Origin: Hoylesella nanceiensis DSM 19126 = JCM 15639
GTDB lineage: Bacteria > Bacteroidota > Bacteroidia > Bacteroidales > Bacteroidaceae
Length of the DNA: 64,000 nucleotides
Reading direction: 5' to 3'
Assembly: GCF_000379965.1 (NCBI RefSeq)
Contig: NZ_KB904328.1
Coordinates: forward strand, 496,001 to 560,000
Part shown: positions 8,948 to 17,872 of the stretch, in pieces
Layout of the letters: each line of letters starts with the position of its first letter
Position numbering within the stretch: the stretch's first letter is position 1
Translations under genes and position numbers: made by a program
The notes under the pieces: generated by a model
The model's database searches: none
What the model saw: the letters and a program-made list of their open reading frames with translations, nothing else
Told to the model about the DNA's origin: nothing

Positions 8948-9862
8948 CTACTTAGGAACAACCTTGCCATTTTCTATTATAAATCTGCTATCAAACTCTT
9001 CTTTGGTGCGCTTCCAACGCTTATGTGTCCAAAGATAGAAATGTGGTTGATTTTTAATTGATTGTTCGAGCATTTCAAAGAACTTACGAGTTATCTCGTG
9101 TTCTGCCATGCTATTGGGGTCTTTTGTAATCAAACGGAATTCACAAACATAGTAACCTCGCTTCGGTCTGTTCATCTCTACGTAGTAAACAGCATTGTTC
9201 ATCTTTCGCATTATGCGCTCTGCTCCCGTGAAAACAGGCGTTTCGTGGTTTAAAAAAGGTAGCCAAAGATGAATGTTTTGCCATCGAGGTGACTGGTCAG
9301 AGATATACCCAAACAAGCTTCTTATGCCCTCTTTGCGATATTGAACGAGGTATCTTAGGATCTCATTCTTAGGCACTGGCACTCCACCAACGCACGAACG
9401 AAGATCGATAAACAGCTTGTCTATGGCCTTGTTTCTAATGGGTTTGTAAACAAGTCCAACCTTTCTCTCGCTCGGAAGACTGATACCTACACACGAAAGC
9501 CATTCCCAATTGCAGTAATGTCCTAATATTGCGGCGCAATCTTGACCATTTTTAAAACACGATTCAAGGTCTTCTGCATTGCGAATGGTGAGTCGTTTGC
9601 TCAGCTCTTCTTTGCTTATAGATAGCAGTTTCACCGATTCAATAAAGTAATCGGCAAACCATCGGTAGAATTTTCGTTCGATTTCTTTTAGCTCTTCTTT
9701 CGACTTTTCGGGGAAAGAAGATGCAAGGTTGCTCTTCACCACATTTCTTCTGTATCGTAAGATGTAGTAAATCAATACGAAACCCATGTCCGATAGGCGA
9801 TAAAGGCACCACATCGGCAATAGAGAAAGGGTGTAAAAGAAAGCGTAAACCAATCTATACAT
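8948..9862 (-). CDS. Lipid A acyltransferase, LpxL/HtrB family
   Basis: 304 residues. An N-terminal membrane segment (YAFFYTLSLLPMWCLY) is followed by the HX4E catalytic motif GHYCNWEW (about 118), and later KPIRNKAIDKLF and SDQSPRW blocks typical of LpxL/LpxM. It adds a secondary acyl chain to lipid A using acyl-ACP at the inner membrane, so it depends on acpP encoded 3 kb away. It sits 66 nt after msbA and 25 nt before the glycosyltransferase gene in one operon. Confidence 0.88.
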   Translation of the reverse strand: MYRLVYAFFYTLSLLPMWCLYRLSDMGFVLIYYILRYRRNVVKSNLASSFPEKSKEELKEIERKFYRWFADYFIESVKLLSISKEELSKRLTIRNAEDLESCFKNGQDCAAILGHYCNWEWLSCVGISLPSERKVGLVYKPIRNKAIDKLFIDLRSCVGGVPVPKNEILRYLVQYRKEGIRSLFGYISDQSPRWQNIHLWLPFLNHETPVFTGAERIMRKMNNAVYYVEMNRPKRGYYVCEFRLITKDPNSMAEHEITRKFFEMLEQSIKNQPHFYLWTHKRWKRTKEEFDSRFIIENGKVVPK

Positions 9863-9928
9863 AATCTGTTTAAATAGCTTTATTGTGTTGATTATAAACT
9901 TGTTGCGAAGTAAAAGCAGCGTTGTTGC

Positions 9929-11755
9929 CTACTTTTGCATGTCGTTTAATCGTTTATAATAGCCGTTTTTATTCAATAGTTCTTCGTGAGTTCCCTGCTC
10001 AACAATCTCTCCTTGATGCAGAACACATATCTCATCGGCATGTCGAATGGTTGAAAGTCGGTGTGCAATAGCGATAGTTGTGCGGCTTTTCATTAATCTT
10101 TCTAAAGCGTCTTGCACCAATCTTTCACTCTCAGTGTCGAGTGCACTGGTTGCTTCATCAAGTATTAAGATAGGCGGATTCTTTAATATTGCACGGGCAA
10201 TGCTCACTCTTTGGCGTTGACCTCCAGACAAACGACTACCTCTGTCGCCTATGTTTGTGTCGTATTGTTGCTCCGATTGCATAATAAACTCATGTGCATT
10301 GGCAATCTTTGCCGCCTCTTCAATCTGCTCTAAAGAAGCGTTTTCCACTCCAAAAGAAATGTTGTTTCTAAACGAATCGTTAAAAAGAATAGCCTCTTGG
10401 TTTACATTTCCCATCAATTCTCTTAGGCTATTGATACCTAAGTCCTTAATGTTTATGCCGTCGATGAGTATCTCTCCCTCTTGAACATCATAGTAACGAG
10501 GAATCAAATCCACAAGAGTACTCTTGCCACTACCGCTCTGTCCCACCAAAGCAACAGTCTTTCCTTTAGGAATAACGAGGTTAATATGGCGCAAAACCCA
10601 TTGTTCGTTGTATTTAAACGAAACGTTTTTGAATTCTATTTGATGATTAAATCCATTGATTTGAACAGGCTTTTCGGGGTCTTTAATAGCTATTTCAGCC
10701 TTTAATATCTTATCTATTCGCTCCATAGAAGCCAATCCTTTGGGGATAGCATAACCCGCTTTAGAAAACTCTTTCAATGGGTTAATGATGCTATAAAGTA
10801 TCACAAGATAATAAATAAAGGTCGAACCGCTAATCGAGTCGTAGTTTAATACGAGCATTCCACCAAACCAAAGCACCACAACTATCATCACTGTGCCCAT
10901 GAATTCGCTCATTGGGTGAGCCATTTGTTGGCGAATTGCAACCTTTTTAACGCTGTTTCGATAGTCGCTGTTCACCTTATCGAATCGCTTATTCATCTTT
11001 TCCTCAGCGCAAAACGCCTTAATAATGCGCAAACCGCCAAGAGTTTCTTCCACTTGACTCATGGTATCGCTCCACAATCCCTGTGCAGTTAGCGAGCCAG
11101 CCTTTAGCTTTCTGCCCACAAGACCCATGATCCAGCCGAACAAAGGTACAAAAAGAAGGGTGAAAATGGTGAGCTGCCATGAGATAAAAATAAGTGTACC
11201 AAAATAGATAATGATAAGAATTGGGTTCTTAAAAAGCATATCTAACGACGACATGATAGAGTTTTCCACCTCTTGAACATCGCCACTCATTCGTGCAATG
11301 ATATCTCCTTTGCGCTCTTCAGAGAAGAAACCCATTGAAAGAGAGGTGATTTTGCGATACAACTGATTGCGAATATCACGCACAATACCCGTTCTAATGG
11401 GGATAATAGATGCCGAAGAAAGGAAGTATGCGCCCGTTTTTAAGAACGTCATCACAGCCAATAGCAAGCCAATAACAAGTAAAGTAGTACTTGTTCCATG
11501 CACATCGATAAGCTGTTGCACATAGTAATCGGTGTTATTGCTCACCACTTCCTTTAAACTTGCTTCGTTCCAGCTCATTAAACGAGTTGCAACCGCTACT
11601 TTTTCCGTTTGAAATAGGATTTGAAGTATAGGTATAAGCGCTGCAAAAGAAAAGATATTTAATACTGCCGACAGTATGTTAAACAGCACAGAGAGTGCCA
11701 AGTACTTTTTATAAGGTGGCACAAAGCGACGTAAAACCTGTAAAAACTCTTTCAT
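9929..11755 (-). CDS. msbA: MsbA-type lipid A exporter ABC transporter
   Basis: Fused permease-ATPase half transporter of about 608 residues. Six transmembrane segments occupy about 10-310. The ATPase has Walker A GQSGSGKST (about 399), signature LSGGQRQR, Walker B ILILDEATSALD and the switch His in IAHRLSTI. It flips lipid A-core across the inner membrane. The frame is open for 16 more codons to a GTG at 11803, but a consensus promoter (TTTG-N19-TAACTTTG) occupies exactly that stretch and ends 8 nt before the ATG at 11755. I chose the ATG, which makes the mRNA leaderless or nearly so. A single 22-bp repeat-like unit (9912-9933) overlaps its stop codon. Confidence 0.92.
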   Translation of the reverse strand: MKEFLQVLRRFVPPYKKYLALSVLFNILSAVLNIFSFAALIPILQILFQTEKVAVATRLMSWNEASLKEVVSNNTDYYVQQLIDVHGTSTTLLVIGLLLAVMTFLKTGAYFLSSASIIPIRTGIVRDIRNQLYRKITSLSMGFFSEERKGDIIARMSGDVQEVENSIMSSLDMLFKNPILIIIYFGTLIFISWQLTIFTLLFVPLFGWIMGLVGRKLKAGSLTAQGLWSDTMSQVEETLGGLRIIKAFCAEEKMNKRFDKVNSDYRNSVKKVAIRQQMAHPMSEFMGTVMIVVVLWFGGMLVLNYDSISGSTFIYYLVILYSIINPLKEFSKAGYAIPKGLASMERIDKILKAEIAIKDPEKPVQINGFNHQIEFKNVSFKYNEQWVLRHINLVIPKGKTVALVGQSGSGKSTLVDLIPRYYDVQEGEILIDGINIKDLGINSLRELMGNVNQEAILFNDSFRNNISFGVENASLEQIEEAAKIANAHEFIMQSEQQYDTNIGDRGSRLSGGQRQRVSIARAILKNPPILILDEATSALDTESERLVQDALERLMKSRTTIAIAHRLSTIRHADEICVLHQGEIVEQGTHEELLNKNGYYKRLNDMQK

Positions 11756-11763
11756 AGATGTTG

Positions 11764-11794
11764 CAAAGTTAGTAGAAATAATTGCCAAATCAAA
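11764..11794 (-). promoter_or_regulatory. Promoter of the lipid A/core operon
   Basis: On the minus strand TTTG (11794-11791), a 19-nt spacer, then TAACTTTG (11771-11764), the Bacteroidetes -33/-7 pattern. Only 8 nt separate it from the msbA ATG. Confidence 0.7.
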
Positions 11795-12059
11795 GTAAAA
11801 CACACATTTTTAGTGCTCTTTAGTTCTATCCACTTCAAAATAAGTTACACCCACTTTCTTTTCCACCCTCATTGCCCCTTGTTTGTGGTGGGGTTCACTT
11901 TAGGTGCGAAGGGCATTGCCACAAGTCGGTAATAAAAATGAAAGAAAGCAACAAAAAGGCGTAAAAACAAGACAAAGTGTCGATAAAAATGATTAAGTTT
12001 GCATAGATTCAATTCATCAATAACATTGTTATTAAAACCCTAAACACTTGAAATAAGCG

Positions 12060-14141
12060 ATGAGAAAGTCTTTTCTTAGTTTCATTTTTGCTCTGTTTGC
12101 CCTTTGTTTGCATGCAGCTCAAAAGCCAATAAAGGTGGCATGTGTAGGAAACAGCATCACCTTTGGATATTTATTAGATAACCCTTCGACCGATAGTTAC
12201 CCCTCTCAGCTACAAAAAATGCTTGGAAACGGCTACGTTGTAGGCAACTTTGGTCACTCAGGAGCAACCCTTTTAAATCACGGACACCGCCCTTATACCA
12301 AGCAAAAGGAATACACTGAGGCCTTAAACTATAAGGCAGACATCGTAGTTATTCATCTTGGAGTGAACGATACCGACCCTCGTAACTGGCCATTTTATAG
12401 AGATGAGTTCGTACCCGATTATATATCGTTGGTCAATAGCTTTAAAAAGGCCAACCCAAAGGCGCACTTCATCATTGCACGCATGAGCCCTTTAACCCAC
12501 CAACACTTTCGTTTTTTAGCAGGAACTCGTGACTGGCACAAGGATATTCAAAAAGAAATAGAATATGTTGCGGGCGTTGTTGGAGCGCAACTCATCGACT
12601 TTTACGAGCCATTAATCAGTCGTCCTTCATTGCTACCCGATGCTGTTCACCCCAATAAAGAGGGCGCAACCATTCTTGCAACCGTTGTTTATCAAGCCAT
12701 TACAGGCGACTTTGGCGGATTGAAGATGCCCCTTTACTTTGGCGATAACATGGTGGTTGATTGGCAAAAGCCCTTTGTTGTAAACGGAACAGCCAATGCA
12801 AAGAGCCGTGTTTTGGTGCAACTCAACAACCAAAAGAAAATCGTTGAGGTAGGAACAGACGGACAATGGCAGGTTGTTTTCTCACCTTTAGAATTAGGAA
12901 AGAACTACACTTTGAAGGTAAGCGACAAACAAACCACCCTGACATTTAAAGACCTTGTTGCAGGAGAGGTGTGGGTTTGCTCTGGACAATCAAACATGGA
13001 GTTCCCTCTTTCGCACGCTATTAATGCCAAAGAGGCACTTCCTCAGGCGCAAGACTCATTGCTTCGCTTCTTGCATTTCAAACCTCGTTGGGACACAGAT
13101 GATGTGAGTTGGAGCGCAACGGCACTCGACTCTATCAATAAACTGCAATACTTCGAATCGAAAGGCTGGACAAAGTGCAATCCAAAAACAGCCCGTTCGG
13201 CTTCGGCAGTTGCCTATTTCTTTGGCAAAATGTTGCGAGATAGCTTAAAGATGCCCATTGGTTTGGTGATGAATGCAGTGGGTGGAAGTACTACCGAGTC
13301 GTGGATCGACCGCCCAACACTCGAGAATAACATTCCAGAACTGCTCAATGATAGATATAATAAGCATGTAATGGTGATGCCATGGGTGATGCAACGCCGT
13401 GCAAAGAACGTGGCCAACGGCAAAAATCCATTGCAACTTCACCCCTATAACCCCACCTATTTGTACGATAGTGCAATACGTCCGTTGCGCAATATGAATG
13501 TGAATGGCGTGATTTGGTATCAAGGTGAATCGAATGCAACCAACATTGAGATACACGAACGCTTGTTTCCGCTTTTAATTCAGTCGTGGAGAAGCTTCTT
13601 TGCCGATAGCTCTCTACCCTTCTATTATGTGCAGTTGTCGTCTATCAACCGCCCCTCTTGGCCTTGGTTCCGTGATAGTCAGCGCACGATGATGCAGCAA
13701 TTGCCCAACACAGGAATGGCCGTTAGTAGCGATTTGGGCGACTCTCTCGACGTGCACCCACGCAACAAGCAACCCATTGGCGAGCGTTTAGCACGTTGGG
13801 CGTTGTCGAAACACAAGGGATTTGAGCAGATAGTGCCCAGCGGTCCGTTGTTTGTTGGAGCGAAGATGCAAGGCAAAAAAGTGATAGTTGAATTTAAATA
13901 TGGAAAGAACCTCACCACAGCCGACAACCAACCTTTGCGCACTTTGGAACTTGCAGGTGCCGATAAGGTGTTCTATCCTGCCAAAACTATCTTGAAAGAT
14001 GGCGTTCTTGAGGCGTGGAGCGACAGCGTTCAGCAACCCAAATTTGTGCGTTATGCTTATCAACCCTTCACTCGTGGCAACTTGGTGAACAGCGATAAGC
14101 TACCAGCCTCTACCTTCTTGTCTGCCATCAGCGCAAAATAA
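12060..14141 (+). CDS. Two-domain sialate O-acetylesterase (SGNH + SASA)
   Basis: 693 residues with a signal peptide (LSFIFALFALCLHAAQ). An N-terminal SGNH/GDSL esterase domain has VGNSITFG (about 31), LGVNDTDP, and DAVHPNKEG as the catalytic Asp-x-x-His block. A beta-sandwich linker (about 230-300) leads to a second, SASA-type esterase domain with VWVCSGQSNMEFPL (about 310) and VIWYQGESNA. This is the architecture of NanS/EstA-type enzymes of oral and gut Bacteroidales that deacetylate sialic acids on host glycans. Likely periplasmic or surface. No sialidase or nan catabolic genes are next to it. Confidence 0.85.
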   Translation: MRKSFLSFIFALFALCLHAAQKPIKVACVGNSITFGYLLDNPSTDSYPSQLQKMLGNGYVVGNFGHSGATLLNHGHRPYTKQKEYTEALNYKADIVVIHLGVNDTDPRNWPFYRDEFVPDYISLVNSFKKANPKAHFIIARMSPLTHQHFRFLAGTRDWHKDIQKEIEYVAGVVGAQLIDFYEPLISRPSLLPDAVHPNKEGATILATVVYQAITGDFGGLKMPLYFGDNMVVDWQKPFVVNGTANAKSRVLVQLNNQKKIVEVGTDGQWQVVFSPLELGKNYTLKVSDKQTTLTFKDLVAGEVWVCSGQSNMEFPLSHAINAKEALPQAQDSLLRFLHFKPRWDTDDVSWSATALDSINKLQYFESKGWTKCNPKTARSASAVAYFFGKMLRDSLKMPIGLVMNAVGGSTTESWIDRPTLENNIPELLNDRYNKHVMVMPWVMQRRAKNVANGKNPLQLHPYNPTYLYDSAIRPLRNMNVNGVIWYQGESNATNIEIHERLFPLLIQSWRSFFADSSLPFYYVQLSSINRPSWPWFRDSQRTMMQQLPNTGMAVSSDLGDSLDVHPRNKQPIGERLARWALSKHKGFEQIVPSGPLFVGAKMQGKKVIVEFKYGKNLTTADNQPLRTLELAGADKVFYPAKTILKDGVLEAWSDSVQQPKFVRYAYQPFTRGNLVNSDKLPASTFLSAISAK

Positions 14142-14273
14142 GATAGGCAGAACGATTCCCTTAAACGTCGAAAGCGTGACAAGGAGCGTTCGAGATAAAC
14201 TATAAGAATTTTCAACATAACGACCTCTGGCACTCGATGTGCTATGTCGTTGAGCAACAACACTTTTGATGTT

Positions 14274-14361
14274 GCTTTTCAATTACGATGATATTACACT
14301 GCAATGGCATTGCTTTTGGGGTGTAATATCATTTCTTTTATAGGGCAATAGCATCGCTTTT
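14274..14361 (-). repeat. 22-bp repeat array C (four units, inverted orientation)
   Basis: Units on the minus strand end in TTTT at 14317, 14339 and 14361 on the plus strand, exactly 22 nt apart (gcaatggcattgctttt, gtaatatcatttctttt, gcaatagcatcgctttt). A fourth, weaker unit is at 14274-14295. This is the only array of the seven on the minus strand. It lies in the 470-nt spacer before the small peptide gene. Confidence 0.7.
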
Positions 14362-14486
14362 AAAATGGAATAGCTGTGTCCCTCTTTTTCAACTTTGAAA
14401 ACACTGCGCATTAATATAAATCAATTTTACTTACTGAAACTTTACTTTTCTTTTCAAATTTTATGATTTTTACAAATCTAAAGCTA

Positions 14487-14494
14487 TACCTTTG
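14487..14494 (+). promoter_or_regulatory. Promoter -7 element upstream of the small peptide gene
   Basis: TACCTTTG followed by CATCAC, a strong match to TAnnTTTG, about 118 nt before the ATG at 14612. This implies a leader of about 110 nt. Confidence 0.55.
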
Positions 14495-14611
14495 CATCAC
14501 TATTACAAACAAACAAGATACGAATGACTTGTTGAACATAAGCGAATGAACAAGGCATTTGGATTTAGAAGCGTACCAAGAAAAATAAAAAAATAACAGA
14601 AACAAAAAGAC

Positions 14612-14767
14612 ATGGTGAAGAAAATTTATGTGCAACCACGTATTGTGGCTGTGCCATTGTGTGGCGAAAGCATAATGATTGACTATTCAAAAGCTCAGAA
14701 TGGCAGTGAAGAAGCGATCAAAGGAATTAGAGAAGAAAACGAAACTACAGATATCGAACTGAACTAA
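14612..14767 (+). CDS. Short peptide of the MKKxYxxP...ES type (51 aa)
   Basis: Starts MVKKIYVQPRIVAVPLCGES and ends in an acidic tail (EENETTDIELN). Many Bacteroidales encode 45-70 residue peptides with this KxYxxPxxxxxxLxxES opening near secreted-protein genes; their function is unknown to me. It has a consensus promoter upstream and precedes the secreted-protein gene at 14900 on the same strand, so the two may be co-transcribed. No signal peptide. Confidence 0.6.
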   Translation: MVKKIYVQPRIVAVPLCGESIMIDYSKAQNGSEEAIKGIREENETTDIELN

Positions 14768-14899
14768 AGAAGCGCTCTCTTTGTGAAAACTACACAAGAA
14801 AACACTTAAAAACAGCTCTGTAAGTATATAAAAACTACTCGTTCTGGCATAGAACTGCACAAGTATCTATTACAAACACAATTAAAACAAACGAAAACA

Positions 14900-17090
14900 A
14901 TGAAAATAAAACAACATCAAGGCACAGCTATTGCTAAGCAGTTGCTTGCTAAGTTGGGCTCGAAAATCAATGCTGTGGCATTGGTTGTGGCTCTGTTTGC
15001 ATCTGCAATGCTCAATGCTCAAACGCAAAAGGTATATCCCACCTATTTCAAAGGTCACGACATTAGCGAGATTTTGGCTTCGTCTGACCCCGATATGAGG
15101 CAGATATATCTTTACAATGTGGGCTTAAAAAAGTTTATAATACCTGGCGGTGCATGGGGAACTTCGCTCGATTTGGGCGACACGGGCTTGGCTTTTCATA
15201 TCGTGAAAGACAACTCATTGCCTCTCAATAACGATGCTTATTATCTCTATTCACGTGGTGTTTTGACCGAAGTGGGATCGGGTTTGGCTATGTATAAAGA
15301 TGCTCCTGCGGCCAAACCACTTATGAATGTCGATAGAAATATCGACGATCCGCATGTAAAAGACCGCCCTCGCATCATGCTAAGAAAGATTCCTAACATC
15401 CACTCATGCACACATTTATGTGATGAGTGGCTATGAGAATGGGGAGCGAAAAAAGACTTTACGACGTGGAATGGAGCCTCTTATTGAATGGAAATATAGT
15501 CATGAATACTTTGCAGTGGCACGCAAAACGCCTACTGTAGACAATACTTATGTAGAATATTTAGACGACTTTGAGAAGGCGAAAGCATTGGGAGACTCGT
15601 TGGTTTTGTGGAAGATTGTGACCCTGAAAGACCTTAAAGCAATTGTAACCGATGTGTATAGAGCTAACCAAGAAACGGCTAATGTGAGCTATGTGATGAA
15701 AGATCCATGGGTGATGCGCTCGCAAATACGTCATCAAAACTGGAATATCACTCCTCAAAACGCTCTTTTTAATGATGTAAGCATTATCAATAGAGCGCAA
15801 ACAGGAATGTTAGCACATGCCGAGTTTCAAGGAAAAGCAGGCAGAATGAGTCAAACTGTGACGGTAACTCACCCCGGTTGGTATCTCATTACGTGCGAAG
15901 GCTTTGTGTATAAGAGTGCTAATAGCGACATTAAAGCACAGCTTTTTGCCACAGATAACAGTCATCCTGACAAAGAAGGAGCAAGCCAATATCGTCCTCT
16001 TTACAGCGTTTCGTCGCTAAGCAACATGCCCGATTATTTAGAAAGAGGTCGTAAGTTCTATCGAGGAGAATATGGAAACAACTCGGTAATGATTTATGTT
16101 TATGGCGATAAGAGCGACAAGAACTTTAAAACAACTATCACTTTGGGTGTTGATGTCACTGGAAACAAGGTGCAACCAAGCGATGTTGTGGCGTTTGATG
16201 ACTTCAAAATAGAATATACTGGCATTAATATGATTGTGTTAGATGAGGACAGAAGCGACAAAGAATATATCGAAAAGCAAGTGGCTCCCAACACTTCTCG
16301 TAACCTAATTATGCAGAGATCGTTGAAAGAAAACCAATGGAATAGTATTATTTTGCCCTTTGATTTAACGGGAGATCAAGTGGAAAAAGCTTTCGGTAGC
16401 AATGCAAAGGTATCTAAATTTAAGGGTCCAAGTGCAGTGAAAGAAACCTTGATCGAGTTTGAAAGCGTTGCTCTTGGTGCTGCAAACAAACACAATAAGG
16501 TGATTGAGGCTGGTAAACTATACCTCATCTACCCTGCAAAGACATTCGAAAATGCAACAGAAGAAAAGGTATTTACTGTGATTTCGCCTACAACAGGTAA
16601 GCAAGAAATATCGGTTACAGGCACTTATTTCACTATTCCAAACGTGAATTTAGATACTGCCCCATCAGCAGATAACATCGAAGAGCCTTACAAACACTCT
16701 ACATTTGGTGCTACTTCATTGCGCTATCGTGGTACTTATGTGAACCATACCAATGCTATTATTCCTGCGAACTCATTCGTATTGAATAAAGATGGATACT
16801 GGTATCGCACCTCAAAGGCACATACCGTGAAGGGATTCCGTTGCTGGATTGAGCCAATTAACCCAACAGCTTCGGCTATCAAACGCTTGAACATCTCTAT
16901 CGATGGGGTTATACTTAACGGCACAAGCGACACTGTTACAGGAATAGAAGAGTTGGAATTGAGCAATGATGCAAACAAAAACAGCAACATCTACGACGCT
17001 TATGGTCGTGTGATTGGTAACACTGCAGAAGGTTTAAGCAAAGACTTCAAGGGTGTTTTCATCATCAATGGAAAGAAATACGTAAAATAA
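14900..17090 (+). pseudogene. Large secreted protein gene interrupted by a frameshift
   Basis: Two ORFs join into one protein of about 725 residues. ORF 14900-15436 carries a signal peptide (VALVVALFASAMLNAQ). The second frame is open from 15384 and runs to 17090. The second frame reads HAHIYVMSGYENGER across the junction, while the first frame dies at 15436, so the shift lies between 15384 and 15436. No long homopolymer is present there. The C-terminus (NIYDAYGRVIGN...GVFIINGKKYVK) is a beta domain common at the ends of secreted Bacteroidales proteins. I do not recognise the function. It may be a true pseudogene or a sequence error; the downstream frame shows no further decay. Terminated at 17237. 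Confidence 0.75.
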
Positions 17091-17120
17091 TAATTATCCT
17101 TTAATTGAATATTTACGTAA

Positions 17121-17225
17121 GTTCGGCAGTCCTTTATATTGGGCAAATACCTTAAAACACCTATCGATTCGGTAGTGACTATAGAACGATAGAACCATTT
17201 TGTATGATTTAAAGGATTGCTGAAC
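17121..17225 (+). other. Putative structured RNA element in the 3' UTR
   Basis: Arms 17121-17136 (GTTCGGCAGTCCTTTA) and 17210-17225 (TAAAGGATTGCTGAAC) pair over 16 bp. The two differences from a perfect complement are both G-U wobbles, so the pairing works as RNA better than as DNA. A nested CTATCG/CGATAG stem (17161-17166, 17187-17192) lies inside. It sits between the secreted-protein stop and its terminator. Confidence 0.45.
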
Positions 17226-17236
17226 GCCCTTATATT

Positions 17237-17271
17237 AAGGTGAGAACAAAAACAGTTCTCACCTTTTCTTA
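17237..17271 (+). terminator. Intrinsic terminator
   Basis: Perfect 11-bp stem AAGGTGAGAAC / GTTCTCACCTT with a 7-nt loop, followed by TTCTTAT. It ends the transcript of the frameshifted secreted-protein gene. Confidence 0.8.
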
Positions 17272-17319
17272 TATCCCCCTCGCTCCTCTTTATTTATAAG
17301 GCTTGCCAAAGTGACTTGC

Positions 17320-17407
17320 AAAAACTATGCTTTTAGAGGCTAAAAGGATTGCTATTAGCGTGTAATAGCAGTGTTATTAAGATGCAAAAGCATTGACATA
17401 AGTTATT
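17320..17407 (+). repeat. 22-bp repeat array D (four units)
   Basis: Units at 17320, 17342, 17364 and 17386, starting aaaaactatgctttt, aaaaggattgctatt, aatagcagtgttatt and aaaagcattgacata. It lies between the terminator at 17237 and the regulatory region of the porin operon. Confidence 0.75.
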
Positions 17408-17477
17408 GAGGGTGATGAGGAAACAAAATAATATCTTTTTTATTCGGTGGCAATGTATCCCCAAAAATGATGAGCAA

Positions 17478-17493
17478 TACCTAAAAGTAGGTA
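17478..17493. promoter_or_regulatory. Palindromic operator candidate, copy 1
   Basis: TACCTAAAAGTAGGTA, arms TACCTA/TAGGTA perfect. It shares TACC-N8-GGTA with 17786-17801. It lies upstream of the promoter at 17520-17550. Confidence 0.45.
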
Positions 17494-17519
17494 GGGATAA
17501 AATTACCCATTAATGAGTA

Positions 17520-17550
17520 TTGCAAAACAAGTGCATAGCCATTATCTTTG
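17520..17550 (+). promoter_or_regulatory. Consensus promoter without a nearby ORF
   Basis: TTG (17520-17522), 20-nt spacer, TATCTTTG (17543-17550). It is one of the best promoter matches in the window, yet the next coding start on this strand is 320 nt away and has its own promoter. Confidence 0.65.
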
Positions 17551-17556
17551 CATCAC

Positions 17557-17735
17557 ATAACAAGTCATAATCTTTCAAACATAAAAGCCCTTTAAAAGGC
17601 GAGCTAAAAAAGAAGTGCGTGGGTGATTGATCAACACAATCGTCAATTGCAATAGATAAAAAGATGTTTCTTATTTTGTTATCGTTGTGTTATTGGAGAA
17701 TGGCGAACAATTGCGCTACTGCACTTCTTTTATTT
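17557..17735 (+). ncRNA. Candidate small RNA, hairpin-bounded
   Basis: Downstream of the promoter at 17520-17550 lies a segment without a plausible ORF. It ends in an 11-bp perfect inverted repeat (AAAAGAAGTGC 17608-17618, GCACTTCTTTT 17721-17731) enclosing a second stem (AACACAA 17633-17639, TTGTGTT 17685-17691). The overall shape is a long rod with internal bulges of about 124 nt. A 6S-like or other regulatory RNA is possible; I cannot assign a family. Ends are estimates. Confidence 0.4.
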
Positions 17736-17785
17736 CAAAAAATCTTCGTTATCGAGAACCTAATCATTGGTTTTTATAAAAAATA

Positions 17786-17801
17786 TACCAATTTTTAGGT
17801 A
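17786..17801. promoter_or_regulatory. Palindromic operator candidate, copy 2
   Basis: TACCAATTTTTAGGTA, with the same TACC-N8-GGTA frame as copy 1. It abuts the -33 region of the porin operon promoter, an ideal place for a repressor or activator. Iron or heme control is inference from the operon content. Confidence 0.5.
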
Positions 17802-17832
17802 TTGTATGTATTGTCAAATGTCTGTAAGTTTG
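17802..17832 (+). promoter_or_regulatory. Promoter of the porin-imelysin operon
   Basis: TTG (17802-17804), 20-nt spacer, TAAGTTTG (17825-17832). The expected transcript start near 17840 gives a leader of about 33 nt to the ATG at 17873. This also argues against the TTG at 17843 as start. Confidence 0.65.
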
Positions 17833-17872
17833 CAGTCTAAAATTGAATAAAAAACTAACATTCAAAACGCAG

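Noticed and set aside
14900-17090. Programmed ribosomal frameshift
   Set aside because: No slippery heptamer or downstream pseudoknot is visible, and this protein type is not known to use recoding.
17843-17872. TTG start of the porin
   Set aside because: The ATG at 17873 begins a clean signal peptide; the TTG would lie at the transcript start and add a non-signal segment.
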